Source of the DNA: Geodermatophilus pulveris
GTDB lineage: Bacteria; Actinomycetota; Actinomycetes; Mycobacteriales; Geodermatophilaceae
DNA: 64,000 nucleotides
Direction of reading: 5' to 3'
NCBI RefSeq assembly: GCF_900188375.1
Contig: NZ_FZOO01000004.1
Span: 310,001-374,000, forward strand
The notes beneath the pieces are model-generated. The model did no database searches and was not told the DNA's origin. It worked only from the letters and a program-made list of their open reading frames with translations. The translations under genes and the position numbers were made by a program. Below, one piece after another: positions 8,354 through 17,000 of this stretch. The number at the start of each line of letters is the position of its first letter. Positions within the stretch are counted from its first letter, which is position 1.

Positions 8354-9226
8354 TCAGCGGGCCTTGGCGAGCGTGCCCAGGTAGAGCTCGATGACCTTGG
8401 GGTCGGTCATCAGCGACTCGCCGGTGTCGGTGTAGGCGTTGCGGCCCTGGTCGAGCACGTAGCCGCGGTCGCAGATCTGCAGGCAGCGGCGGGCGTTCTG
8501 CTCCACCATGATGATCGAGACGCCCGTGGCGTTGATCCGCCGGCAGCGGATGAACACCTCGTCCTGGTAGGCCGGGGACAGCCCGGCCGACGGCTCGTCG
8601 AGCAGCAGCACCGACGGCTCCATCATCAGCGCCCGGCCCATCGCCACCATCTGCCGCTCGCCGCCGGACAGCGAGCCGGCCTTGATCCGGCGACGCTCCC
8701 CGAGCATGGGGAACAGGTCGGCCACGTAGTCGAAGCGGCTGCGGAAGACCCTGGGCCGCAGGTAGGCGCCCATCTGCATGTTCTCCTCGATGGTCAGCGA
8801 GGGGAACACGTTGTTGTTCTGCGGCACGTAGCCCACGCCCAGGGAGACCAGCCGGTGGGCGGGGGCGGAGGTGATGTCCTCCCCGCGCAGCGTCACGCTG
8901 CCCGAGCGCACCGGGATGAGGCCGAACAGCGTCTTGAGCAGCGTGGACTTCCCGGCGCCGTTCGGGCCGATGATGCCCACCAGCTCGCCGTCCTGCAGGT
9001 AGAAGTCGCACCCGTTGAGGATGTTGACCCCGGGCAGGTAGCCGGCGACGAGGTCGTCGGCTCGCACGAGGGCCCCCTCGGCCAGGCGCAGGTGCTCCTC
9101 GCGGGTCGCCGCCACCTCCGCCGGGGACGTCCCCGCGGCGACCGCCCGCTGGTCGGGCGTGCCGCCGTCGCCGTGCCCGACCTGGAACATCGGGTCCTCG
9201 GTGGCCGGGTCGTCCATGGTGCTCAT
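8354..9226 (-). CDS. livF: Branched-chain amino-acid ABC transporter ATPase LivF
   Basis: The 290-residue ATPase has Walker A GPNGAGKST, signature LSGGERQ, Walker B VLLLDEPSAGLSP and the switch histidine replaced by Gln in IIMVEQNAR, as usual for LivF. It powers uptake at the inner face of the membrane with LivG. An N-terminal extension of about 50 residues precedes the ATPase fold. The ATG at 9226 has a GGAGG Shine-Dalgarno and overlaps the livG stop by 4 nt. Confidence 0.95.
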   Translation of the reverse strand: MSTMDDPATEDPMFQVGHGDGGTPDQRAVAAGTSPAEVAATREEHLRLAEGALVRADDLVAGYLPGVNILNGCDFYLQDGELVGIIGPNGAGKSTLLKTLFGLIPVRSGSVTLRGEDITSAPAHRLVSLGVGYVPQNNNVFPSLTIEENMQMGAYLRPRVFRSRFDYVADLFPMLGERRRIKAGSLSGGERQMVAMGRALMMEPSVLLLDEPSAGLSPAYQDEVFIRCRRINATGVSIIMVEQNARRCLQICDRGYVLDQGRNAYTDTGESLMTDPKVIELYLGTLAKAR

Positions 9227-10263
9227 CGGTCCTCCTCGCGTCGGGTGTCGGAGCCGATGACGTCGCCGTCGGCACCCTCCTCGCGGGCGATGGCCGCCTC
9301 GGCCTCGGCGAGGACGCGGTCCTCCTCCTCGACGGTGAGCGGGGCGTCGTGGTGTGCGCCGAGGTAGGCGTCGACGACGGCCTGGTTCTGGCTCACCGAC
9401 TCCGGCGGGCCCTCCGCGATCACCTTGCCGGCGGCCATGACGACCACCCAGTCGCTGATGTCGCGGACGACGTCCATGTCGTGCTCGACGAAGACGACCG
9501 TCATGCCCTCCTCGCGGAGGTCCTTGACGTGCCCGAGCAGGCTCTGCGTCAGCGCCGGGTTCACCCCGGCCATGGGCTCGTCGAGCATGACGACCTTCGG
9601 GTCGCTCATCAGCGCGCGGGCCATCTCCAGCAGCTTGCGCTGCCCGCCGGAGAGGGTGCCGGCGAAGTCGTCCTTCTTCCGGTCCAGCTTGAACCGGGTG
9701 AGCAGCTCCATCGCCTTCTCGGTGTTGGCCCGCTCCTGGGCCCGCCAGGTGCCGGGCACCAGCGCCCGCCAGAAGCTCTCCCCGCGCTGGCCCTGGGCGC
9801 CGAGCAGCATGTTCTGCAGCACGGTCAGCCGGGACAGCGCCTTGGTCAGCTGGAAGGTCCGCACGACGCCCAGCCGGGCCACCTGGTGCGGCGCGAGCTT
9901 GCCCAGCGGCCGCCCGTCGAAGGACCAGCTGCCGGTGTTGGGCTGGTCGAAGCCGGTGAGCAGGTTGAACAGCGTCGTCTTGCCGGCGCCGTTCGGGCCG
10001 ATCAGGCCGGTGATGCCGCCGCGCTGGACCTCCAGGTGGTCCACCGAGACGGCGGTCAGGCCGCCGAAGGTGCGGGTGACGCCGTCCACCACGATCGCCG
10101 GGTCGGGCTTGGCCACCCCGACCTCCCAGGGGACGTCGCGCAGCGCGGCCCGGGCCAGCAGCCGTGGGGCGCCGGCCGCGGGCGCGTCCAGGGACGCGGC
10201 GTGCGCGCCGCCGGCGGCGGGCCGTCCGGGGACGGGCTCAGCGGGCACGGGCTCAGCGGGCAT
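9223..10263 (-). CDS. livG: Branched-chain amino-acid ABC transporter ATPase LivG
   Basis: The 346-residue ATPase has Walker A GPNGAGKTT, the LivG-type LSGGQRKLLEMARAL signature, Walker B VVMLDEPMAGVNP and FVEHDMDVV with the switch His. It forms the second nucleotide-binding subunit of the Liv transporter. The first 50 residues are Pro/Ala-rich and start with a tandem AEPVP repeat encoded by a 15-bp DNA repeat. The ATG overlaps the end of livM by 11 nt; a start further in, near the first beta strand, is possible. Confidence 0.93.
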   Translation of the reverse strand: MPAEPVPAEPVPGRPAAGGAHAASLDAPAAGAPRLLARAALRDVPWEVGVAKPDPAIVVDGVTRTFGGLTAVSVDHLEVQRGGITGLIGPNGAGKTTLFNLLTGFDQPNTGSWSFDGRPLGKLAPHQVARLGVVRTFQLTKALSRLTVLQNMLLGAQGQRGESFWRALVPGTWRAQERANTEKAMELLTRFKLDRKKDDFAGTLSGGQRKLLEMARALMSDPKVVMLDEPMAGVNPALTQSLLGHVKDLREEGMTVVFVEHDMDVVRDISDWVVVMAAGKVIAEGPPESVSQNQAVVDAYLGAHHDAPLTVEEEDRVLAEAEAAIAREEGADGDVIGSDTRREEDR

Positions 10264-11251
10264 CGAGCATCACCTCTCGTCGGTCACCGAAGATGCCCTG
10301 CGGCCGGAACACCAGCAGCAGCATGAGGCCGAGCCCGATCAGCACGAACCGGATCTGCGCCACGTCGGTCGCCGAGAGCAGGTCCTCGGGGATGATCCCG
10401 TTGCCGATCAGCGTACGCAGGCCGGTGTCGGCGAACTGGATGATGAAGTACATCAGCATCGCGCCGACGACCGGGCCGAGCACCCGGGCCGCGCCGCCGA
10501 GGATGAGGGCGGCGTAGGCCAGGAAGGTGTTGGCGTTCTGGTACTGGTCGGGGTTGGCCGACGCGGTGCCGAGGGCGTACACCATGCCGCCGAGCGCGCC
10601 CAGCACGCCGCCGAGCACCAGCGCCTGCATCTTGTACAGGTAGACGTTCTTGCCCAGCGCGCGGACGGCGTCCTCGTCCTCGCGGATGGACTTGACCACC
10701 CGGCCCCACGGGCTGCGGACGAGCAGCCACACCAGCAGGCAGGACAGGGCCACCAGCGCCCAGCCGACCGTGGTGACCCACAGCTCGCCACCGCTCCACC
10801 GGGTGCCCAGGATCGGGTACTGCCGGGCGGTGTCCCAGGGCGCCAGGGCGACGAAGTCGCCGTTGAAGCCGGCCAGCCCGCGGGTGCCGTTGGTGACCGG
10901 GGTCGCCGACACCGACCGGAACAGCAGCCGCAGCCCCTCCGCGGCGGCGATGGTGGCGATCGCCAGGTAGTCCGCGCGCAGCCGCAGCGTCGGCAGGCCG
11001 AGCAGCAGGGCCAGGACGACGGCGGCGCCCAGGCCGACCAGCACGCCGACCCAGAAGGGCAGCCCCCACTGGCTCACCGAGATGGCGATGCCGTACCCGC
11101 CGAGCAGCGCGAAGGCGATCTGGCCGAAGTTCAGCAGCCCGGTGTAGCCGAACTGCACGTTGATGCCGATGGCCAGCAGCGCCAGGAAGATCGCCTGGAA
11201 GCCCAGCCCGGCCTTGAGCGCGACGGCCAGGGCGTCGATCAGTTCACCCAC
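10253..11251 (-). CDS. livM: Branched-chain amino-acid ABC transporter permease LivM
   Basis: The 332-residue protein is strongly hydrophobic with eight or more predicted membrane segments. It contains the LivM family stretch LRADYLAIATIAAAEGLRL and ends in a LVFRPQGIFGDRR tail, a counterpart of the RPQGILG end of LivH. It forms half of the membrane channel. It sits 3 nt downstream of livH and overlaps livG, so the order livH-M-G-F is one operon. Confidence 0.95.
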   Translation of the reverse strand: MGELIDALAVALKAGLGFQAIFLALLAIGINVQFGYTGLLNFGQIAFALLGGYGIAISVSQWGLPFWVGVLVGLGAAVVLALLLGLPTLRLRADYLAIATIAAAEGLRLLFRSVSATPVTNGTRGLAGFNGDFVALAPWDTARQYPILGTRWSGGELWVTTVGWALVALSCLLVWLLVRSPWGRVVKSIREDEDAVRALGKNVYLYKMQALVLGGVLGALGGMVYALGTASANPDQYQNANTFLAYAALILGGAARVLGPVVGAMLMYFIIQFADTGLRTLIGNGIIPEDLLSATDVAQIRFVLIGLGLMLLLVFRPQGIFGDRREVMLDAR

Positions 11252-11254
11252 GGC

Positions 11255-12628
11255 TCAGCCCACCCGCACCCGGCTGCCGAGGATGCCCTGCGGCCGCACG
11301 ATCAGGATGACGATCAGCAGCAGCAGCCCCCCGACGTACTTGACGTCGTTGGGGATGACCAGCGTCGACATCTGCACGAAGACCCCCACCACGATGCTGC
11401 CCACCAGCGCCCCGTAGGCCGTGCCGAGCCCGCCGAGGGTGACCCCGGCGAACATCAGCAGCAGCAGCCGGAAGCCCATGTCCCACTGCACCTCGTCGGA
11501 CAGCCCGAGGAGCGTCCCGCCCAGGGCCGCCAGCGCGCCGCCCATCATCCAGACGACGAGGATGACCCGGTTGACGTTGATGCCCGAGGAGGCCGCCAGG
11601 TCCCGGTTGTCGGCCACCGCCCGCATGGCCTTGCCGATCGTGGTGCGCTGCAGCATGACGGCGACGAGCAGCAGCACGGCCAGGGCGATGACGATCGACG
11701 CCAGGTCGGTGTTGGTCATCGTGAACGGGCCGTAGTCGACCGCCCGCTGGCCCCGGTAGTCCGCGTAGGCCTCCGAGCCCCCGCCGAAGACGATCTGGTA
11801 CAGGTAGCGCAGCAGCAGCGACAGGCCGATGGAGATGACCAGCGCGGCGACCAGACCGGTGCCGCGCCGGCGCAGCGGCCGCCAGATGGCCAGCTCGTTG
11901 AGCGCGCCGACGCCCGCGCCGATCACCATGGCGATCAGCGTGGCCGGGATCAGCGGCACGCCGCCCTGGACGTTGATGAACCAGGCGGCCATCGCCCCGA
12001 TGGTGACCAGCTCGCCGTGTGCGAAGTTGGTCAGGCCGGTGGTGCCGAAGATCAGCGAGAGGCCGACGGCGGCCATGGCGATGAGCAGCCCGAAGCGCAG
12101 CCCCTCGACGAGCAGCTGCACCCAGCGGACCGTGCCGCCGCCGGTCTCCCGGCTGCCGTCGCTGAGCGCGATGATCACGCCCTGGTTGCGGTTGGCGTCG
12201 ACGGTGACCGTCCGGTTGTCCTCGCCGGTGAGCACCACGCCCTCGGGCAGGTCCTCGGCGTCGACGGTGACCGTGTACTGGCCCGGCCCGGGCAGCGGCA
12301 CCGCCCAGCGGCCCTCGTCGTCGGTCTGCACGGTGTCGACCTCGGTGCCGTCGGCCGTGGTGACGACCACCTCGACGCCCTCGACCGGGCCGCCGACGTT
12401 GGTCCGCAGCGTGCCCGACACCTGCTCGGTGGCCGTGCCGGACTCCGGCTGGGCGACGGCGACCCCGGGGACCAGCAGCAGCGCCAGCCCCCCGAGGACG
12501 CCGAGCAGCAGCAGGCGGGACAGCACCCGGAACGGGGACGTCCGGCGTCGGCGGGCAGCCGGCCGCCCGCCCCGGGCCGGTCCCCTCGCCACCCCGGGCC
12601 CCGGCACACGGTCTGCCGTGTTGGTCAC
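11255..12628 (-). CDS. livH: Branched-chain amino-acid ABC transporter permease LivH with extracellular N-terminal domain
   Basis: The 457-residue protein is about 160 residues longer than ordinary LivH. Residues 35-60 form a signal-peptide-like hydrophobic segment ending in AVAQ. Residues about 67-157 form a beta-rich domain of the carboxypeptidase-regulatory/CnaB type (VSGTLRTNVGGPVEGVEV, TDDEGRWAVPLPGPGQYTV). The LivH permease core follows from about 168 (IFGTTGLTNFAHGEL, RAVADNRDLAASSGI, RPQGILGSR). The GTG at 12628 has a GGGAGG-type Shine-Dalgarno. It is first in the livHMGF operon, divergent from a GNAT gene. Confidence 0.9.
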   Translation of the reverse strand: MTNTADRVPGPGVARGPARGGRPAARRRRTSPFRVLSRLLLLGVLGGLALLLVPGVAVAQPESGTATEQVSGTLRTNVGGPVEGVEVVVTTADGTEVDTVQTDDEGRWAVPLPGPGQYTVTVDAEDLPEGVVLTGEDNRTVTVDANRNQGVIIALSDGSRETGGGTVRWVQLLVEGLRFGLLIAMAAVGLSLIFGTTGLTNFAHGELVTIGAMAAWFINVQGGVPLIPATLIAMVIGAGVGALNELAIWRPLRRRGTGLVAALVISIGLSLLLRYLYQIVFGGGSEAYADYRGQRAVDYGPFTMTNTDLASIVIALAVLLLVAVMLQRTTIGKAMRAVADNRDLAASSGINVNRVILVVWMMGGALAALGGTLLGLSDEVQWDMGFRLLLLMFAGVTLGGLGTAYGALVGSIVVGVFVQMSTLVIPNDVKYVGGLLLLIVILIVRPQGILGSRVRVG

Positions 12629-12657
12629 TCCGCCTCCCTGCCTCTGCGCACGAGGGG

Positions 12658-12715
12658 GGACGGTAACCCAGCTGTGTTGCCTGCTGTTCACCTCGCGCCG
12701 AGCTGTTACCCGTCC
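12658..12715. promoter_or_regulatory. Inverted repeat in the livH/GNAT divergent promoter region
   Basis: Two half-sites, GGACGGTAACCCAGCT (12658-12673) and AGCTGTTACCCGTCC (12701-12715), are imperfect inverted copies separated by 27 nt. The left copy overlaps a minus-strand TACCGT -10-like hexamer (12660-12665) facing livH. This looks like a paired operator or a regulator-controlled promoter, but no regulator is identified. Confidence 0.35.
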
Positions 12716-12815
12716 GGGACACGCCGCACCCGTCACACCCGTCCCGCGGGCGGCGCGCCGACGTCGCGGCCCGCTCGCACGGGTGCAGTCTCGGGCCACC
12801 GTCCAGGGAGGCCCT

Positions 12816-13460
12816 GTGTCCGTTCCCGGTTCCCGGTCCCGCGTCGCGACGCGGGACGCGCGTCCCGCCGACCTGCCCGCCGTGCTCGCCCTGGTGCGCC
12901 AGCACCGCTCGGAGGCCCACGCCGAGGGCGTGCTGACCGGGCAGACGCCCGGCGCCGCGGCGGCCGCCGGCTTCCGCCGCCTGCTCGCCGACCCGGCGCA
13001 CCGGGTCGTGCTGGCCGTCCTGCCCGGGCCGAACGCCCCGGACGGCGGGGCCAGCGGCGGCGAGCTGGTCGTCGGGCTGGCCGTCCTCGGCGTGGACCCG
13101 CTGTCGGTCGTCCTCGGCGTCCCGCAGGTGACCGTGGACAACCTCGTCGTCCACCGCGACCACCGCCGGTGCGGAGCCGGTGCCGCGCTGCTGGCCGCCG
13201 CCGTGGCGCACGCGTCGCAGGTCGGTGCCGCGCACGTCGTCGGGGCCGTCGGGGGGCACGAGGCGGAGCGGCAGCGGTTCTTCGCGCGCATGGGCTTCGC
13301 CCCCCTGACCACCCGGCGGATCGTGTCGCGGGAGACCCTCGCCCGGACGCTGGCGGCCTGGCAGCGCGGCGGGGGCACCGTCCCGGCACCGCGCCGCCCG
13401 CCGGTGCGCCGCCGCCCGCCGGTGCCCGCGGTGGCCCTGCTGGACGCCGCGGACGGTTAG
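12816..13460 (+). CDS. GNAT-family N-acetyltransferase
   Basis: The 214-residue protein begins with RVATRDARPADLPAVLALVRQHR, a GNAT N-terminal helix pattern. It continues to VTVDNLVVHRDHRRCGAGAALLAAAV, the acetyl-CoA-binding beta4-alpha3 segment with a degenerate RxxGxG/A motif. FFARMGFAPLTTRRIV is the usual final strand. The substrate is unknown. The C-terminal 30 residues are Pro/Arg-rich. The GTG at 12816 has an AGGGAGG Shine-Dalgarno. The stop overlaps the convergent thioesterase stop by 4 nt. Confidence 0.8.
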   Translation: MSVPGSRSRVATRDARPADLPAVLALVRQHRSEAHAEGVLTGQTPGAAAAAGFRRLLADPAHRVVLAVLPGPNAPDGGASGGELVVGLAVLGVDPLSVVLGVPQVTVDNLVVHRDHRRCGAGAALLAAAVAHASQVGAAHVVGAVGGHEAERQRFFARMGFAPLTTRRIVSRETLARTLAAWQRGGGTVPAPRRPPVRRRPPVPAVALLDAADG

Positions 13461-13861
13461 GCCGCCAGGACCATGCAGGTGAGCCGGGCGGTCGCCGTGA
13501 CCCGGCCCTGCTCGTCGGTGACGTCGATGGTGAAGGTGGCCAGCGTCCGGCCCCGTCGCACCGGGGTGGCGACGGCGGTGACGACGCCCTTGGTGGCCGC
13601 GCGCAGGTAGCTCACGTTGAGCTCCACGCCGACGGCCTGCCGGCCCGGGCCGGCACCCAGCGCCGCCGCCCAGGAGCCGACGGTCTCCACCAGCGAGCAG
13701 GTGGCCCCGCCGTGCAGCAGCCCGAACGGCTGCTGGTTGCCCTCGACGGGCATGGTCGCCACCACGTGGTCGGGGTCGTGGTCGGTGATCCGGATGCCGA
13801 GCTTGTCGTCCAGCGGGCTCATCCGGCCGGCGTCGAGCCAGTCGGGGCGGTCGACGGTCAC
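13457..13861 (-). CDS. PaaI/hotdog-fold thioesterase
   Basis: The 134-residue protein is a single hotdog domain. It contains the family motif QPFGLLHGGATCSLVETVGSWAA (quoted in part: LLHGGATCSLVET), with the general-base Glu, and a late GVVTAVATPVRRGRTLAT strand. It probably hydrolyses an aryl- or acyl-CoA thioester as a tetramer. The GTG at 13861 gives a typical family length. Confidence 0.87.
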   Translation of the reverse strand: MTVDRPDWLDAGRMSPLDDKLGIRITDHDPDHVVATMPVEGNQQPFGLLHGGATCSLVETVGSWAAALGAGPGRQAVGVELNVSYLRAATKGVVTAVATPVRRGRTLATFTIDVTDEQGRVTATARLTCMVLAA

Positions 13862-13963
13862 CCCGGCACCGTAGCCAAGGCCCCGGTGCAGGCGCTGGAA
13901 CGGCCTCCTCGCAGGGGCCTGCGCCGAGCTCGCGAGGCGTGGGGGGCGAGGAGGTCCTTTCAC

Positions 13964-13969
13964 TACCAT
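13964..13969 (+). promoter_or_regulatory. -10 element of polA (predicted leaderless)
   Basis: TACCAT ends 8 nt before the ATG at 13978. No Shine-Dalgarno lies between. Confidence 0.45.
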
Positions 13970-13977
13970 CAGCGGCG

Positions 13978-16719
13978 ATGTCCGCTCCGGTCTCCGCCCC
14001 CGCGCCCAGCCCCGCCACCGCCCGTGCCGGTGCCCGGCCACGGCTGCTGCTGCTCGACGGGCACTCCCTGGCCTACCGGGCCTTCTTCGCACTGCCGGTC
14101 GAGAACTTCTCCACCACGACCGGGCAGCCGACCAACGCCGTCTACGGCTTCACCTCGATGCTCATCAACGTGCTGCGCGACGAGCAGCCCAGCCACCTGG
14201 CGGTCGCCTTCGACGTCGGGCGCACGACCTTCCGCAACGAGATCTACGCGGAGTACAAGGCCAACCGCACCGAGAGCCCCACCGACTTCCGCGGCCAGGT
14301 CAGCCTCATCCAGGAGGTGCTCGCCGCGCTGCACGTCCCGGTGGTCACCGCCGAGGGCTTCGAGGCCGACGACGTCATCGCCACCCTCACCGTGCAGGCC
14401 GTCGAGCAGGGCATGGACGTGCTCATCTGCACCGGAGACCGCGACGCCCTGCAGCTGGTCAACGAGCACGTGACCGTGCTGTACCCCCGCAAGGGCGTCT
14501 CCGACCTCACCCGGTTCACCCCGGAGGAGGTGCAGGCCAAGTACGGCCTGTCGCCCGCGCAGTACCCCGACTTCGCCGCGCTGCGCGGCGACCCCAGCGA
14601 CAACCTGCCGAGCATCCCGAGCGTGGGGGAGAAGACGGCGGCCAAGTGGGTCCGCGAGTACGGCTCCCTCGACGCGCTGGTCGACCAGGTGGACACGGTC
14701 AAGGGCAAGGTCGGCGAGAAGCTGCGCGAGCACCTGTCCTCGGTGCTGCAGAACCGGCGGCTGACCGAGCTGGACCGCGCCGTGCCGCTGGGGGTGGGCC
14801 CGGCCGACCTCGCCGCGCAGGCGTGGGACCGCAACGAGGTGCACACCCTCTTCGACAACCTGCAGTTCCGGGTGCTGCGCGACCGGCTGTTCGCCACCCT
14901 CACCAGCGCCGAGCCGGAGGCCGAGGGCGGCTTCGACGTCACCGAGGACGACGTGCCCGCCGGCGGGCTGGGCGCCTGGCTGGAGCAGCACGCCCGCACC
15001 AGCCGCACCGGCATCGTCTTCCGCGGCACCTGGGGGCGCGGGACCGGCGAGCTGACCGGCATCGCGCTGGCCGCCGGCGACGACGCCGCGACCTTCGTCG
15101 ACCTCGGCCCGGACCTCGACGCGGCCGACGAGCAGGCGCTGGCCGCGTGGCTGGCCGACCCGGACGCGCCCAAGGTCGTGCACGAGGTGAAGGGCCCGCT
15201 GCTGGCGACCTGGGCGCGCGGCTGGGACCTCGCCGGCGTCGTCAGCGACACCGCGCTGGCCGCCTACCTGGCCCTGCCGGGGCAGCGCTCCTTCGACCTG
15301 GGCGACCTCGCCGTCCGCTACCTGCGCCGCGAGCTCAAGGACGCCGCCGCCGAGGAGCCCCAGCTGACCCTCGACGGGCTGGGCCCCTCCGAGGCCGACC
15401 TCGCCCGCGAGGCCGCGCACGCCGACGTCCTCAAGGCCGTCGCCGTCAACGACCTCTCCGACGCGCTGGAGTCCGTGCTCGGGCAGCGCGGCGGGGACGC
15501 CCTGCTCGGGGGGATCGAGCTGCCGCTGACCTTCGTGCTCGCCCGCATGGAGCAGCGCGGCATCGCCGCCGACCTGGACTTCCTGCGCGAGCTGCAGCGC
15601 GAGTTCGCCGACGGGGTGGCCGCCGCGGCCGCCGAGGCCTACGCGGTCATCGGCCGCGAGGTGAACCTCGGCTCGCCCAAGCAGCTGCAGGCGGTGCTGT
15701 TCGACGAGCTGGGCCTGCCGAAGACGAAGAAGATCAAGTCCGGCTACACCACGGACGCCGAGGCGCTGACCGGCCTGCTGGCGCAGACCGGTCACCCGTT
15801 CCTGGAGCACCTGCTGCGCCACCGGGACGTCACCCGGTTGCGCACCGTCATCGACGGCCTCATCCCGATGGTCGACGACGCGGGCCGCATCCACACCACG
15901 TTCCAGCAGACCATCGCCGCCACCGGCCGGCTGTCCTCGACCGACCCGAACCTGCAGAACATCCCGATCCGCACCGCGGAGGGCCGCCGGATCCGGCAGG
16001 CCTTCGTCGTCGGCGCCGGCCACGAGTCCCTGATGACGGCGGACTACAGCCAGATCGAGATGCGCATCATGGCCCACCTGTCCGGCGACGCGGGGCTCAT
16101 CGAGGCGTTCACGTCGGGGGAGGACCTGCACACCTTCGTCGCCTCCCGGGCCTACGACATCCCCATCGAGGACGTCGACCCCGAGATGCGCCGCCGGATC
16201 AAGGCGATGAGCTACGGCCTGGCCTACGGGCTGAGCGCCTACGGGCTGTCCGCGCAGCTGCGCATCTCCGTCGAGGAGGCGCGCGAGCAGATGCACGCGT
16301 ACTTCGAGCGCTTCGGCGGCATCCGGGAGTACCTCGACGGCGTCGTCGACGACGCCCGGCAGACCGGGTACACCGAGACGACGCTGGGGCGCCGCCGCTA
16401 CCTGCCCGACCTGACCAGCGACAACGGGCAACGCCGGCAGATGGCCGAGCGGATGGCGCTCAACGCGCCCATCCAGGGGTCGGCCGCCGACGTCATCAAG
16501 GTCGCCATGCTGCGGGTGGAGCGCGCGATCGCCGACGAGGGGCTGCGCTCGCGGATGCTGCTGCAGGTGCACGACGAGCTCGTGCTGGAGGTCGCGCCGG
16601 GGGAGCGGGAGGCGCTGGAGACGCTGGTGCGGCGGGAGATGGCCGGGGCCGCGCAGCTGTCGGTGCCGCTGGAGGTCTCGGTCGGCTCCGGCCGGACCTG
16701 GGACGAGGCGGCCCACTAG
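13978..16719 (+). CDS. polA: DNA polymerase I
   Basis: The 913-residue protein has the usual actinobacterial layout. A 5'-3' flap nuclease domain covers about 22-310 (LLLDGHSLAYRAFF, ICTGDRDALQLV). A degenerate 3'-5' exonuclease-like domain follows, lacking the obvious DxE catalytic motif. The polymerase domain begins near 560, with motif A MTADYSQIEMRIMAHLSGD, motif B IKAMSYGLAYGLS and motif C QVHDELVLEV. It removes RNA primers and fills repair gaps. The ATG at 13978 fits the -10 element. It stands alone, with neighbours on both sides on the opposite strand. Confidence 0.97.
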   Translation: MSAPVSAPAPSPATARAGARPRLLLLDGHSLAYRAFFALPVENFSTTTGQPTNAVYGFTSMLINVLRDEQPSHLAVAFDVGRTTFRNEIYAEYKANRTESPTDFRGQVSLIQEVLAALHVPVVTAEGFEADDVIATLTVQAVEQGMDVLICTGDRDALQLVNEHVTVLYPRKGVSDLTRFTPEEVQAKYGLSPAQYPDFAALRGDPSDNLPSIPSVGEKTAAKWVREYGSLDALVDQVDTVKGKVGEKLREHLSSVLQNRRLTELDRAVPLGVGPADLAAQAWDRNEVHTLFDNLQFRVLRDRLFATLTSAEPEAEGGFDVTEDDVPAGGLGAWLEQHARTSRTGIVFRGTWGRGTGELTGIALAAGDDAATFVDLGPDLDAADEQALAAWLADPDAPKVVHEVKGPLLATWARGWDLAGVVSDTALAAYLALPGQRSFDLGDLAVRYLRRELKDAAAEEPQLTLDGLGPSEADLAREAAHADVLKAVAVNDLSDALESVLGQRGGDALLGGIELPLTFVLARMEQRGIAADLDFLRELQREFADGVAAAAAEAYAVIGREVNLGSPKQLQAVLFDELGLPKTKKIKSGYTTDAEALTGLLAQTGHPFLEHLLRHRDVTRLRTVIDGLIPMVDDAGRIHTTFQQTIAATGRLSSTDPNLQNIPIRTAEGRRIRQAFVVGAGHESLMTADYSQIEMRIMAHLSGDAGLIEAFTSGEDLHTFVASRAYDIPIEDVDPEMRRRIKAMSYGLAYGLSAYGLSAQLRISVEEAREQMHAYFERFGGIREYLDGVVDDARQTGYTETTLGRRRYLPDLTSDNGQRRQMAERMALNAPIQGSAADVIKVAMLRVERAIADEGLRSRMLLQVHDELVLEVAPGEREALETLVRREMAGAAQLSVPLEVSVGSGRTWDEAAH

Positions 16720-16782
16720 GCGACGAGGGGTGCACCTCCGGCTCCACCTGAGGTCGAGGGTCGGTGAACGGGATGCCTCGCC

Positions 16783-16991
16783 CTGGTCCCCGTCGAGCTG
16801 GTGCACACCGCGCACCTGCCGCCGGGGACCCGCGCCGCCGTCCGGCGGCTCCTGGACGAGGCGTTCGCCGGGCACGTCGACGACACGGATCGGTGAGGGA
16901 CCCCGGTGCCCTGCGCGTCCTGCCGGTCACCGTGGGCCTCGACCTGGACTCGAGCCTGAGCTGCGAACGGCGGGACGGTGACGTGTGGTGA
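16783..16991 (+). pseudogene. Remnant of an aminoglycoside 2'-N-acetyltransferase-like gene
   Basis: Two short fragments in different frames resemble the two ends of AAC(2')-I-type acetyltransferases. Frame 1 (about 16783-16896) encodes VELVHTAHLPPGTRAAVRR followed by LLDEAFAGHVDDTD and a stop, like the family's N-terminal LVHTADL...FAGDFTETD. Frame 3 (about 16906-16991) encodes VLPVTVGLDLDSSLSCERRD and ends GDVW, like the family C terminus. The central acetyl-CoA-binding region of roughly 110-120 residues is missing. It is interpreted as a gene lost by internal deletion and frameshift. Confidence 0.7.
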
Positions 16992-17000
16992 GGCCGGGGG

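Noticed and set aside
9425..14473. A plus-strand open frame of 1682 codons spanning livG to polA
   Set aside because: It is antisense or out of frame to well-identified genes, is composed of Gln/Arg/Pro/His-rich sequence without any family motif, and results from the scarcity of stop codons at very high GC.
16764..16991. A 75-codon small gene beginning MNGMPRP
   Set aside because: Only its end resembles a protein family (AAC(2') C terminus); the start lies in a different frame from the matching N-terminal fragment, so it is better explained as part of the decayed gene.
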